Position numbers and translations under genes: made by a program
Source of the DNA: Clostridium_AT stratigraminis
Lineage (GTDB): Bacteria; Bacillota; Clostridia; Clostridiales; Clostridiaceae
Assembly: GCF_045310675.1 (NCBI RefSeq)
Contig: NZ_JBJHZZ010000001.1
Coordinates: forward strand, 682,001-746,000
DNA: 64,000 bases
Reading direction: 5' to 3'
In this document: positions 7,759 to 16,098 of the stretch, one piece after another
Position numbering within the stretch: position 1 is the first letter of the stretch
Layout: each line of letters begins with the position of its first letter
Notes under the pieces: model-generated
Database searches by the model: none
What the model was told of the DNA's origin: nothing
Seen by the model: only the letters and a program-made list of their open reading frames with translations

Positions 7759-8680
7759 TATTTTATATGAAATTTTAGAAAATATAAATGAAGGTATATT
7801 AATATTAGATTCTGATTTGAAAATTTTACATTGGAATAATCATATGATATTTTTAACTAATTTAAGTTGTGAAGATACAATAAATAAGAATGTATATGAA
7901 GTTATTCCTAGCCTAAATAAAGGTTATTTTAAAAATGCAATTGATAGCGTATTAACTGATGGAAGAAAGATGTTCTTTTCGGCAGCCATGCATAAAGATT
8001 TATTGGACTTAGATAAAAATTTAAATTTAAAGATAAGCAGGATTGAAAAGAATAATTTAAATTTTATACTTATGGAATTTATTGATGTAACTAATCAATT
8101 TTTGCGTATTCAGCAGCTAAAAAATTATGTTAATGAGTTATATGTTTTAAATAAAGAATTAATAGAAAAAGAAAAAACTATTAATAAGCTAGCTTATTAT
8201 GATGGGTTAACAGGCTTAGCAAATAGAATGCTTTTTTATAAACTTGCAAGCAAACTTTGCATAAATGCTATAAGAAGTGACAGCCTTTTAGGCCTTATGT
8301 TTATTGATGTTGATAATTTTAAAGAAATTAATGATAAATATGGTCATAAAATAGGAGACGATGCACTGGTGTATTTAGCCGAAATTTTGAAAGAATCTAC
8401 TAGGGAAGGAGACGTAGTTGCTAGATTTGGAGGGGATGAATTTTTAATATTACTTCCATCAATAAAGGATCGGCATGATTGCGAAGCTGTAGCGTCAAGA
8501 ATTACAAATAAGAGGAAAGTTTTACTATGCGGCTCTGATGAAATAGAATTAGCATTAAGCATAGGGATAAGCCTTATGCCAAGTGATGGTAAAGATATAG
8601 ATGAACTAGTATCAAAAGCAGATAGCGCAATGTATAAAGTTAAAAGAAATAAAGGAAATGGATACTATTTGTTTGAATAG
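7742..8680 (+). CDS. PAS-GGDEF diguanylate cyclase
   Basis: 312 residues. N-terminal PAS-like sensor (about 5-120: LENINEGILILDSDLKILHW), a short coiled coil, then a GGDEF domain (about 150-312) starting YYDGLTGLANRMLF. The active site is intact (ARFGGDEFLILLP). REGD sits five residues before GGDEF, matching the RxxD inhibitory site for product feedback. It should make c-di-GMP from two GTP in the cytoplasm. No transmembrane segment is seen. It is the last gene of the riboswitch-led operon; the start at 7742 overlaps the CheC-like gene, with another ATG at 7751 possible. Confidence 0.95.
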   Translation: MASMISILYEILENINEGILILDSDLKILHWNNHMIFLTNLSCEDTINKNVYEVIPSLNKGYFKNAIDSVLTDGRKMFFSAAMHKDLLDLDKNLNLKISRIEKNNLNFILMEFIDVTNQFLRIQQLKNYVNELYVLNKELIEKEKTINKLAYYDGLTGLANRMLFYKLASKLCINAIRSDSLLGLMFIDVDNFKEINDKYGHKIGDDALVYLAEILKESTREGDVVARFGGDEFLILLPSIKDRHDCEAVASRITNKRKVLLCGSDEIELALSIGISLMPSDGKDIDELVSKADSAMYKVKRNKGNGYYLFE

Positions 8681-8727
8681 AGTTTGTAAATCTGATGTAT
8701 TAATAACTTATATATTAGTAATTAAAT

Positions 8728-8764
8728 GGACTGAATCCGTTATTTATCGGACTCAGTCCTTTTG
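8728..8764 (+). terminator. Terminator between converging genes
   Basis: GGACTGAATCCG (8728-8739) / CGGACTCAGTCC (8748-8759) with one mismatch, followed by TTTT. It ends the diguanylate cyclase operon and, being nearly symmetrical, may also serve the converging DEAD-box gene. Confidence 0.85.
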
Positions 8765-8772
8765 ATTTACTT

Positions 8773-9957
8773 CTAATAATTTTTTATTCTTAAAGTCTTC
8801 TTTTTACTAATTACTTTATTGGTAAGAGTAGTTATAAGGCTTCCAAGGTGCATTTCCTTTGAAGCAACACTTATATTAAATTCCTTTTCGTACTTTTTAA
8901 TTAGACTCAATTCCTTTTGAGTTACTATAGAAATAGCTTTACCAGATTTAGTAGCTCTACCGGTTCTGCCTACTCTGTGAAGATAATCTTTTGAATGCTC
9001 AGGTAAATCTAAATTGATAATATGAGTAACTTCTTTTATGTCTAGACCTCTTGCTGCTAGGTCTGAGGCTACCAATATTTGCAGCTTTCCATTTCTAAAG
9101 TCCTCCATTGCCCTTTGACGTTCCTCTTTAGTAGCTTTGCCATGTATTCCATAGACTTTAAAGTGATGATACCTAAGCTTTAAAGTGGTTATTTCTGTCT
9201 CTTCACTTTTATTTATAAAAACAATAGCTTTGTTAGGCTTTTCAGCTGCAATTATTTTTCTAAGTACTTCCATTTTGTCTCTTTGCTCTGCTAAAACATA
9301 CATGTGTTCTATATTTGAATTAATATTATTATTTATACGAATAACTTCAGACTCTTTCATGAGATTTTGGGCTGTGACTATAACACTAGCATCTATAGTA
9401 GCTGAAAACAACATAAGTTGCCTGTCTCTAAGTGTTGTTTTAATAATATCCTTTACTGTTTCCAAGTTTTTCTCATTAAGAAGCCTATCAGCTTCATCAA
9501 TAACTATAGTTTTAATAGTATGGGCACTAATTTTTTTCGCTTTTATAAGTTCAAGAATTCTTACTGTGGAGCCTACAATAATGTGAGGCTTTTCTCTAAG
9601 CTTTTCTGCTTGTCTTTTTATATTTACATCTCCAATTATAGGTAAGGAAGTAATAGGTATATTTGAATCCTCAGCTAAGGTTTTAATTACCTTATCTATT
9701 TGCATAACAAGTTCATGTGTAGGTGCTAGAATAATTGTATGCATCTCTCTTTTTTCGGGTTCTATCCTTTGAAATATTGGAAGTAAGTAAGCTAAGGTTT
9801 TACCACTTCCTGTTTGTGATTGACCGATAATATCTTTATTCTTAAGTGCTATTGGAATTACCTTTTCCTGAATTTCTGTAGGTGTAAATATATTTTCTTT
9901 TTTCAATCCATTTATTAAATTTGAATTAAGACCTAAATCATCAAATGGTATTAACAT
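8773..9957 (-). CDS. DEAD-box ATP-dependent RNA helicase
   Basis: 394 residues. Motifs in order: Q motif (FTPTEIQEKVIP), Walker A SQTGSGKT, APTHEL, IDEADR, SAT, helicase C-terminal domain with VFINKSEET, ASDLAARGLDIKEV and HRVGRTGRA. ATP-dependent unwinding of structured RNA in cold response, ribosome assembly or decay is the usual job. The C-terminal tail is short (ending KKKTLRIKNY), without the RNA-binding extension of CshA or DbpA, so no symbol is given. AAGGAGATCAACT precedes the ATG. Monocistronic. Confidence 0.93.
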   Translation of the reverse strand: MLIPFDDLGLNSNLINGLKKENIFTPTEIQEKVIPIALKNKDIIGQSQTGSGKTLAYLLPIFQRIEPEKREMHTIILAPTHELVMQIDKVIKTLAEDSNIPITSLPIIGDVNIKRQAEKLREKPHIIVGSTVRILELIKAKKISAHTIKTIVIDEADRLLNEKNLETVKDIIKTTLRDRQLMLFSATIDASVIVTAQNLMKESEVIRINNNINSNIEHMYVLAEQRDKMEVLRKIIAAEKPNKAIVFINKSEETEITTLKLRYHHFKVYGIHGKATKEERQRAMEDFRNGKLQILVASDLAARGLDIKEVTHIINLDLPEHSKDYLHRVGRTGRATKSGKAISIVTQKELSLIKKYEKEFNISVASKEMHLGSLITTLTNKVISKKKTLRIKNY

Positions 9958-10104
9958 AGTTGATCTCCTTTATAATAATCAAAATCAAAGTATTACTAAT
10001 TTTATACTTTGAAAGTTATTTTGTCAAAATCTTAAAAAATTATTTTTCCCCCCTTAAAACAAAATCCAAGGTTCGTATATAACTTTGAATGTGGACATAG
10101 GAGG

Positions 10105-10150
10105 TATAGCAATTAATAATTGTTATGTACATATTAGGAATACAGGAGGG
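10105..10150 (+). repeat. Hairpin-plus-ribosome-site repeat, copy 1
   Basis: Palindrome ATAGCAATTA.ATAATTGTTAT followed by GTACATATTAGGAATACAGGAGGG. It ends 5 bp before the lipoprotein ATG and provides its ribosome site. Other copies: 16547, 29549, 29589, 29845, 29883, 45088, 46317 and 46363. Confidence 0.75.
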
Positions 10151-10155
10151 AAAAT

Positions 10156-10461
10156 ATGAGACGCAAGCTTGCGGTAATGCTTTTAGTATCAACTATTTTG
10201 CTATCAGGTTGTTCTGGTATAGGATTAAAATCTAAAAATGAACAAGGAAACAATGCTTCAGGAACTCAAAGCACTCAAACAGATGAGAGAGTACAGGTTC
10301 AAACAAATTTTAACTCAATTAAGCCCGGTACTGTTCCAAAACTTTCAGGAGTTCAAAATGCACAAGTAAATGTTAAAGTAGACTCCACCTTGAAAGATTT
10401 AGATAGTGCATTAAAATCAATTCAAGATGCTAAAGATATCGATTATAATTCAGTAAATTAA
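10156..10461 (+). CDS. Small lipoprotein of unknown function
   Basis: 101 residues. Signal MRRKLAVMLLVSTILLSGCS with lipobox LSGC (cysteine about residue 19), so it is exported, lipidated and anchored on the outer face of the membrane. The mature part is short, polar and Q/S/N-rich (SGTQSTQTDERVQVQTNFNS), ending with a possible helix (STLKDLDSALKSIQDAKDID). No family recognised. The ribosome site is supplied by the repeat at 10105. It is followed at 100 bp by another exported protein, probably in one transcript. Confidence 0.85.
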   Translation: MRRKLAVMLLVSTILLSGCSGIGLKSKNEQGNNASGTQSTQTDERVQVQTNFNSIKPGTVPKLSGVQNAQVNVKVDSTLKDLDSALKSIQDAKDIDYNSVN

Positions 10462-10467
10462 AAGGAG

Positions 10468-10542
10468 GTTAAAGCCCTAAATGGGCTTTAACGAATAGTT
10501 TTACGAGCGGGAGCGAGTGAGCTTAATTGCTCAGTGTTTCCG
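10468..10542 (+). ncRNA. Structured leader or intercistronic RNA, unassigned
   Basis: Two hairpins fill the gap between the two exported-protein genes: a perfect 10-bp stem GTTAAAGCCC / GGGCTTTAAC (10468-10492), and a longer imperfect one from CGGGAGCGAGTGAGC (10508-10522) to GCTCAGTGTTTCCG (10529-10542). Neither is followed by a T-run, so they are not simple terminators. They may stabilise or regulate the downstream mRNA. Not a riboswitch class I recognise. Confidence 0.4.
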
Positions 10543-10562
10543 ACTAAAGGGAGGAAATAGCA

Positions 10563-11336
10563 ATGAATAAAAAGAAAATACTTTCACTAGTTTTATCAAT
10601 ACTTGTAGTTTTACCGGCTACTGCATATGCAAAGGGTAATAATGATTCAAAGGGTAATACAGGAAAAGGGCAGCAGGTGGTTCAAAGTTCTAAAGATAAG
10701 AACAATGATAAAGAGGATAAGGATCAAGAAAAAGATAATGAAAATAAAAATGCAGTAAATGGTCAAGAACATAAACAAGAAGCTATGCAAAATAAAGCTG
10801 ATAAGAAACAGCAAATTGAGCAGTTTAAAACTGCCATGAGAGCAAAGCATGCTCAAATGGCTGATTTAAGAACGAAAACTAAAGCAGTTAGAAGTCAAGT
10901 TGAACAAAAGAGAGAACAGCTTGAAACAATTATAGAAGATATAGAAAAAGGGAATAAGACACTTTCACCAGATATGCTAAAGTCTCTTCTTGACACAGCT
11001 CAAAATCTTAAACTTGATGTTAAAGAAGTTAAAGCTACTGCAGAAATAAATAATGAAGTAGCTGACACTCAATCAAAGGTTAGCGGTAAAGATTTTAATA
11101 ATGCTTTAGCATCAATGGATAAAGTTATTTCAAAACTTCAAAAAAGATTAGATGCTTTAAAGCAATTAAATAATGATTTAGATGCAGCACTTGCTATAGC
11201 AAATCAAGCAGTAGCACCTGCGCCTGCATCATCAACAAACTCAACTAGCACAGCAGGAGCAACATCAACAAGTACAACTGATTCTAATACAACAGCACCA
11301 ACAACTTCAACAAATACAACTACAACTTCAAACTAA
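10563..11336 (+). CDS. Secreted coiled-coil protein with Ser/Thr-rich tail
   Basis: 257 residues. Signal peptide KKKILSLVLSILVVLPATAYA with AYA cleavage before KG (about residue 20). Then a very charged, K/N/D/Q-rich linker to about residue 75, a helical coiled-coil region (QIEQFKTAMRAKHAQMADLR to LKQLNNDLDAALAIANQAV, about 80-220) and a low-complexity APASSTNSTSTAG-type tail of alternating Ser, Thr, Ala and Asn. No enzymatic motif or LPxTG anchor. Likely a wall-associated or secreted structural protein; similar proteins are often simply hypothetical. GGGAGGAAATAGCA precedes the ATG. Confidence 0.85.
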   Translation: MNKKKILSLVLSILVVLPATAYAKGNNDSKGNTGKGQQVVQSSKDKNNDKEDKDQEKDNENKNAVNGQEHKQEAMQNKADKKQQIEQFKTAMRAKHAQMADLRTKTKAVRSQVEQKREQLETIIEDIEKGNKTLSPDMLKSLLDTAQNLKLDVKEVKATAEINNEVADTQSKVSGKDFNNALASMDKVISKLQKRLDALKQLNNDLDAALAIANQAVAPAPASSTNSTSTAGATSTSTTDSNTTAPTTSTNTTTTSN

Positions 11337-11386
11337 ATTATAAAGTTAGAAAATTAAAAGCATAGGTTCGCTGAAATTATAATATT

Positions 11387-11421
11387 AAAGTAGACATGAA
11401 GAAAAGCATGTCTACTTTTTT
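11387..11421 (+). terminator. Rho-independent terminator
   Basis: Perfect stem AAAGTAGACATG (11387-11398) / CATGTCTACTTT (11407-11418) running into TTTTTT. Ends the lipoprotein / coiled-coil transcript. Confidence 0.92.
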
Positions 11422-11579
11422 AATGTTATGATTTACAGTTAAAAGATTTCTTTTACAAATATCTGCGATAAAAGTCTATAGAAAACTATTGTATAATATA
11501 ATTTACTATTTAGTGGATACAATAAAGCTAACTGATGTGAATTGGTGATTAAAGGTTGGTATATAAGGAGGAAAATGAA

Positions 11580-12149
11580 GTGCTTAAAATAAAAAATTCC
11601 ACTTCAGATATTGAAATAGATGAGGAAGTTGCCATTATTAAAGTTATAGTAAATGACACAAAGGATATCTTTGAAAAGCTTGGATACAGATCATTAGAAG
11701 ATAGAGTCCTAAATGAAGGCTTTGAAACCTATATTATAAGTTCTATAAAAAATTATCCACTGAAAAGCAAGGTAAGTCTAAAAATTAGCTTTATGAAGGA
11801 GGATGATTATATAGATATTTCTTCAATTAAAAAAGTTATACATACGCATTTTAAATATAAGGCAGAAGAAAAGAATTTAAGTCTTAAAGAACAATTTAGA
11901 CAGTGGTTGACAAATATGACAATAGGACTTTTGTTTCTCATACTATGCATAATATTAGTAGAAGTTTTAGAGAGATTTTCAGATACCAATCTTGTTAAGA
12001 TAATTAAAGAAAGTTTGCTTATTATTGGATGGGTGGCGTTATGGGATCCTATTACATTTATATTGTTTGGATGGAGAACTGAAAAAAGAAGTATATCCTA
12101 TTATGAAAAATTAAGCCAAATAGATATCTATAATGAAAAGGTAAAATGA
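11580..12149 (+). CDS. Membrane protein of unknown function (two transmembrane segments)
   Basis: 189 residues from a GTG start at 11580, chosen because AAGGAGG lies 8 bp upstream; a longer frame from a TTG at 11556 would bury that site. The N-terminal half is soluble (TSDIEIDEEVAIIKVIVNDT, LKISFMKEDDYIDIS). Two hydrophobic helices follow: MTIGLLFLILCIILVEVL and LLIIGWVALWDPITFILFGW, with a short cytosolic tail. Not a family I can name with confidence. Monocistronic. Confidence 0.8.
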   Translation: MLKIKNSTSDIEIDEEVAIIKVIVNDTKDIFEKLGYRSLEDRVLNEGFETYIISSIKNYPLKSKVSLKISFMKEDDYIDISSIKKVIHTHFKYKAEEKNLSLKEQFRQWLTNMTIGLLFLILCIILVEVLERFSDTNLVKIIKESLLIIGWVALWDPITFILFGWRTEKRSISYYEKLSQIDIYNEKVK

Positions 12150-12150
12150 G

Positions 12151-12183
12151 GGATGCTGCATATAGAATTTTAAGCATCCCTTT
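12151..12183 (+). terminator. Weak terminator
   Basis: GGATGCT (12151-12157) / AGCATCC (12173-12179) with a 15-nt loop, then CTTT. Begins 1 bp after the preceding stop codon. Confidence 0.5.
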
Positions 12184-12221
12184 AAATCTATTGTGGACTA
12201 ATCTTCAAGCATTAAATATAT

Positions 12222-12878
12222 TTAATGTAAAAGATTTTTGATTGGGCTCAAAGGACCTAAGATATTTATTATTTCATTATAGGGTATTTTAATTTCAAAG
12301 TTTCCATAATAGTAAGGTGTGAATTCGTATATTTTGTAATAAAGTACAAGTGAGTCAGGGGTTAGATAGAACTGTTGATCATCTGTAATTCCATTATAAG
12401 GAGCAATTAGTGGAACCCCCATAGCTTTTACTTTTTTTACAGCTATTTCACTTAAAATCCTTGTATAATATACCTTTGAATTAAAAAGATCAGAAAAACC
12501 ATAGGTTTCTCCTGTTTCTAAGTTAGCAGTTATAGAACCATAGTAGGTCATTCCATGAGCTGCATGGTTTTCATAAATATATAATTCAAAAAGCATGCTT
12601 ATGAGTCCCTTTTCGTTTAAAGGGACCTTATAGTCGCTTACAACATCTGTTAGATCCTTTTTTTTCTTAACTATTGCGTGATCCGTAAATAATAAGCCTT
12701 CAAGTGAAACAATTAAATCATTTATAGCATCTTCTGCAACTTTATTTTCCAGTTCTTCAATTAATGGATATTTTAATTTAAACTCTGATGGGGAAAGTAT
12801 TTGCTCACCAAGACCTGCTGAAATATTTTTATCATTAACATCCATGTCCATACTTTCAGGATAACTAAAGTATATCAT
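12222..12878 (-). CDS. DUF3298 (RsiV-like) domain protein
   Basis: 218 residues, no signal peptide or membrane helix. The C-terminal part has the DUF3298 pattern: GMTYYGSITANLETGETYGF with SDLFNSKVYY, then QQFYLTPDSLVLYYKIYEFT and YYGNFEIKIPYNEI. In RsiV and related proteins this domain is extracellular and binds lysozyme or sugars, but here no export signal is visible, so it probably acts in the cytoplasm or as a spore protein. The start at 12878 is the first ATG, behind AAAGGAT. Confidence 0.75.
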   Translation of the reverse strand: MIYFSYPESMDMDVNDKNISAGLGEQILSPSEFKLKYPLIEELENKVAEDAINDLIVSLEGLLFTDHAIVKKKKDLTDVVSDYKVPLNEKGLISMLFELYIYENHAAHGMTYYGSITANLETGETYGFSDLFNSKVYYTRILSEIAVKKVKAMGVPLIAPYNGITDDQQFYLTPDSLVLYYKIYEFTPYYYGNFEIKIPYNEIINILGPLSPIKNLLH

Positions 12879-12967
12879 GATATAATCCTTTCTTTAATTG
12901 CTATAAATCATAATATGATTGAAACTTTATAACTGTGAAATGAAAATAGGGTAATTTCAAAGCAGAA

Positions 12968-13006
12968 GGAAAACAAAAGGCGGTACAGAATTTATACTGT
13001 ACCGCC
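12968..13006 (-). terminator. Terminator of the DnaA-domain gene
   Basis: Stem GGCGGTACAG (12979-12988) / CTGTACCGCC (12997-13006); on the minus strand it is followed by TTTTGTTTT. Confidence 0.9.
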
Positions 13007-13013
13007 TAAATAT

Positions 13014-13529
13014 CTACCAGGATAAGCTTAAGATGTAATTGTTGTCAGATGTTAAAAGTTCGGCTTTAAAACCTCTATTTAATAGAAATTCCTTAATTCT
13101 AAAATATAAATCTTCTATGAATGTAGAATCCTTCAAAAATTCCATGGTTACTTTTGTATCTCCATTTTTACTTGCAGCTTCAATAAAATCATAGATGTCT
13201 CTTACATATGAATTTACAATTTCAGAAATTTCAGCATCAGAGCTGCTTAATAACAATGGATAACAAATACTTGGCTTAAATTCGCCCTCAGCTAGAGTTT
13301 TGATAATCAACTTATTGAAGTTAAAGCAATCTCTGTATAATTCTTCAACATTATCAACATATCTTTCAATAAAGGTTTCCTTAATATATTGATTAGGCAC
13401 TGAAATAACAATATTTTCATTCTCTAATTCAGCAGTTTCAATAAAAGAAAGCCATGCTGTATAGATAACTTCATTATATTCTTGCTTTAATACTTCACTT
13501 ATCTGATTATTTATTTTTGAAATACTCAT
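13014..13529 (-). CDS. Stand-alone DnaA N-terminal-domain-like protein
   Basis: 171 residues. Residues about 8-65 read like DnaA domain I: VLKQEYNEVIYTAWLSFIET with the conserved aromatic, then ENIVISVPNQYIKETFIERY and VDNVEELY. No AAA+ ATPase or DNA-binding domain follows; instead there is a roughly 100-residue region (SYVRDIYDFIEAASKNGDTK, DLYFRIKEFLLNRGF) that I do not recognise. Domain I mediates DnaA self-assembly and contact with regulators, so this could bind DnaA or be a structural paralogue used elsewhere. Start behind a GGGGG-type ribosome site (AAGGGGGCTTGAA). Confidence 0.7.
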   Translation of the reverse strand: MSISKINNQISEVLKQEYNEVIYTAWLSFIETAELENENIVISVPNQYIKETFIERYVDNVEELYRDCFNFNKLIIKTLAEGEFKPSICYPLLLSSSDAEISEIVNSYVRDIYDFIEAASKNGDTKVTMEFLKDSTFIEDLYFRIKEFLLNRGFKAELLTSDNNYILSLSW

Positions 13530-13859
13530 TTCAAGCCCCCTTAATTACCAAATTTAGATTTTAATAATATTTCTTATATACAAAACGAAAAATGAAATGT
13601 CAAATAATTCATCCTTCATAATATATATTATATGTGTAAAAATTATATTGGTCAATGGGTAAAATGAATTATGGACGATACTAAAATGTAAATTTTATAT
13701 TACCAAACTATTAAATAATAAATTTATTTTTAAAGTAGCCACAATTCAGAAACAAATTAATTTCCAAATATGACTTAATTAATAAATTTTGAAATAAGTC
13801 ATTTTGCAACTTGCAAAACAAGGTTTTTCTTATTATATATATACTCAATATTTAAGGAA
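13530..13859. other. AT-rich intergenic region
   Basis: No gene. An inverted repeat ATGACTTA / TAAGTCAT (about 13769-13799) and a short palindrome TTTTGCAA.TTGCAAAA (about 13802-13819) are the only structures; they could form the transcript end of the Nudix gene but lack a good T-run on that strand. Confidence 0.4.
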
Positions 13860-14468
13860 TTATAATATATCAAATAGATTTTCACCTAATTTTACAAAGC
13901 TTTGAAGAGTTAGTAATGCTTTAATATCCATTTTTACACTACTTTCTAATAGGGATTTTGCATCTTCCTTATTGATTAATAAAGCTTCAATATCTTCATC
14001 ATCTTCGAGATACTTATTTGAAATAGCCCCTTCACAGCTGCAATATACCATAGCTACTGATTCATCTGTCATTCCGGCAGAAACATAAACCTTACTGCTA
14101 GTTATTTCGTGGTTTATTTGAATTAAGGATAAGCCAGTTTCTTCTTTTAATTCTCTTCTCACAGCAGTTTCAAGGGTTTCGTTTTTATCTAAAAGACCGG
14201 CAGGAAGTTCATAAACATAATCATTTAAGGGAACTCTAAATTGTTTTATTATAACAAGACATTTACTTTCCTTATGTAAGGCTGCAATAATAACAGCATC
14301 AATACTTTCATCCTTACCATTAAAATATTGAGCTTTTAAAGTTTCAAAGTCTTTTCTAGAAGCTACCATCCAATGCTTTAAAGTACCTTTTCTATTTTCA
14401 TACTCTGCATCATACACGCTCAAAAATTTTGTTGCAGCAAGAGGAATAAGTTTTTTTATTCTATTCAT
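13860..14468 (-). CDS. Nudix hydrolase, ADP-ribose pyrophosphatase type
   Basis: 202 residues. Nudix box GLLDKNETLETAVRRELKEE continuing TGL fits G-x5-E-x7-RE-x2-EE-x-G. An upstream IIKQFRVPLNDYVYELPAG segment is the pattern of ADP-ribose pyrophosphatases (QFR...ELPAG). Expected reaction: ADP-ribose to AMP and ribose 5-phosphate, in the cytoplasm. GGAGG lies 5 bp before the ATG at 14468; the frame extends to 14483 but that start would overlap the ribosome site. Monocistronic. Confidence 0.9.
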   Translation of the reverse strand: MNRIKKLIPLAATKFLSVYDAEYENRKGTLKHWMVASRKDFETLKAQYFNGKDESIDAVIIAALHKESKCLVIIKQFRVPLNDYVYELPAGLLDKNETLETAVRRELKEETGLSLIQINHEITSSKVYVSAGMTDESVAMVYCSCEGAISNKYLEDDEDIEALLINKEDAKSLLESSVKMDIKALLTLQSFVKLGENLFDIL

Positions 14469-15178
14469 AATAACCTCCATCATTTATTATTATTACCATT
14501 AACTTTTTTAATATTTATAAGATTTTTATATTTACTGAAGATAGTAAAAGTTATTAAGGTTTATACAAGAATAACGCTGAGGAAACCTTTGCTATAATTA
14601 TACTAATTTTAATTACTATTAATCAAATTAATATAATTTATTAAAAAAGCTGTATCACTATTATTATACAGAGTGTACCTATTTAGGTTCATTTTAAAAA
14701 AATAAAGTAGCTTTTTTTAAACAAATTATTGAAATCCTATAAAAACTTAGTGAAAAAATATATTTAATATGTACTATTAATGAGAAAAATTACAATAAAA
14801 TGACCATAAAAATTGTTTTTTGTTGAATTTTTCACAAATGGGGTAAATTCTTATGATTTTAACAGGTTGATAATGTATATCATTCATTTTCATTGATTTT
14901 AGATGTTTGTTCCATTGATAATGAATAAAAACAGTAATATAAAAAGCTCAAAATAATGACTTGTAAATTTTAAATTTGATATTAATTACTAGCTTTTTTA
15001 CTTAAAATTGAAGCACATTGTTAAACTAATATTTAATTATCCATATATTGAAATAAGATATTAAAAGAATTAAAATTAATAATGTGTTAATAAATATTAT
15101 CATATTGAAACTGTATCATTTTTTTCCTTCAAAACTTTGATACAGATAAAAATATTATTTATGAAAGGGGAGCATAAA
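14469..15178. other. Long AT-rich region upstream of the nuo operon
   Basis: About 700 bp, over 75% A+T by eye, without an ORF. It holds the upstream region of the Nudix gene and the promoter region of nuoA. A Fur-like box at 14868 and a second GATAATGAAT half at 14917 are the only clear motifs. I could not place a single convincing -35/-10 pair for nuoA. Confidence 0.45.
14868..14882 (+). promoter_or_regulatory. Fur-like operator upstream of nuoA
   Basis: TGATAATGTATATCA matches the 7-1-7 Fur consensus TGATAAT-N-ATTATCA at 12 of 14 defined positions. A further ATTGATAATGAAT lies 45 bp downstream. About 300 bp upstream of nuoA. Iron control of a complex rich in Fe-S clusters would make sense, but no binding data can be inferred from sequence alone. 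Confidence 0.4.
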
Positions 15179-15535
15179 ATGAATCAAGATTTTGGCACCT
15201 TAGGTATATTTTTATTAGGCGGAATTGCATTCGGCTTTATAGTTATTATAACCAATTGGTTTGTAAGACCAAAAAGGCCAAATTCGGAAAAGGAAAAAAC
15301 TTACGAATGTGGACTTGATACACTTGGACCTACTTGGGTACAATTCAAAATAAGTTATTTTCTATACGCACTAATATTTGTAATATTTGATGTGGAAACA
15401 GTTTTCCTTTACCCATGGGCAGTTGCATTTAAATCAGTAGGATTTTTCGCTTTTGCTGAAATGTGTATATTTGTCGCAATTCTTGTAGTAGGCCTGTGGT
15501 ATGCATGGAAGAAAGGAGCCTTAGAATGGAAGTAA
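15179..15535 (+). CDS. nuoA: Complex I subunit NuoA
   Basis: 118 residues, three transmembrane helices (LGIFLLGGIAFGFIVIIT, YALIFVIFDVETVFLYPWAV, MCIFVAILVVGLWYAW). Family signature YECGLDTLGPTWVQFKISYF, with the charged FDVE in helix 2, and the loop that reaches the quinone site. The ATG at 15179 has AAAGGGGAGC upstream; a longer frame from 15137 does not. First of eleven complex I genes; its end overlaps nuoB. Confidence 0.96.
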   Translation: MNQDFGTLGIFLLGGIAFGFIVIITNWFVRPKRPNSEKEKTYECGLDTLGPTWVQFKISYFLYALIFVIFDVETVFLYPWAVAFKSVGFFAFAEMCIFVAILVVGLWYAWKKGALEWK

Positions 15536-16098
15536 ATAATAAAGAGACAGCGCTAGATAGAGAAGCAGAGTTTGATAAAGAGATAGAAGAGCTTATAGCA
15601 GATAACGCAGACGCTAAATATTTTATGGCTAATAATATAGCTTTTACAACCGTAGAAAAAGCCATCAATTTTTGCCGATCAAATTCTTTGTGGCCAGTTT
15701 CCTTTGGACTTGCATGCTGTGCTATTGAGATGATGGCATCTGGTGATGCTAGATATGATATATCAAGATTTGGATACGAGGTTTTCCGTCCATCGCCTCG
15801 CCAAGCAGATGTTATGATAGTTGCAGGAACTGTAACAGATAAGATGGCTCCGCTTTTAAAGCGTCTATACGAGCAAATGCCAGAACCAAAGTATGTTATA
15901 GCTATGGGAAGCTGTGCAATTTCAGGGGGACCTTTTGCTGATTCATATTCCGTAGTACGTGGAGTAGACGAGTTAGTACCTGTAGATGTGTTTATCCCAG
16001 GCTGCCCTCCAAGACCAGAAGCTTTAATTGATGGATTCTTAAAACTTAAAGAAAAGTTAAATAAGCCAGAGATTGTGAAGGTGAAGAGAAATGGTTGA
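15526..16098 (+). CDS. nuoB: Complex I subunit NuoB (N2 cluster)
   Basis: 190 residues. Ligands of the terminal [4Fe-4S] cluster N2 are present: the adjacent cysteines in GLACCAIEMM, one in MGSCAISGG and one in IPGCPPRPE. It accepts electrons from NuoI and passes them to quinone. AAGGAG is 8 bp before the ATG at 15526; the frame extends upstream inside nuoA without a ribosome site. The N-terminal ~25 residues are unusually acidic (TALDREAEFDKEIEELIADN). Overlaps nuoA by 10 bp and nuoC by 8 bp. Confidence 0.96.
   Translation: MEVNNKETALDREAEFDKEIEELIADNADAKYFMANNIAFTTVEKAINFCRSNSLWPVSFGLACCAIEMMASGDARYDISRFGYEVFRPSPRQADVMIVAGTVTDKMAPLLKRLYEQMPEPKYVIAMGSCAISGGPFADSYSVVRGVDELVPVDVFIPGCPPRPEALIDGFLKLKEKLNKPEIVKVKRNG

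Noticed and set aside
10468..10492. Stem GTTAAAGCCC/GGGCTTTAAC as a terminator
   Set aside because: No T-run follows, and the next gene lies close downstream with a good ribosome site.
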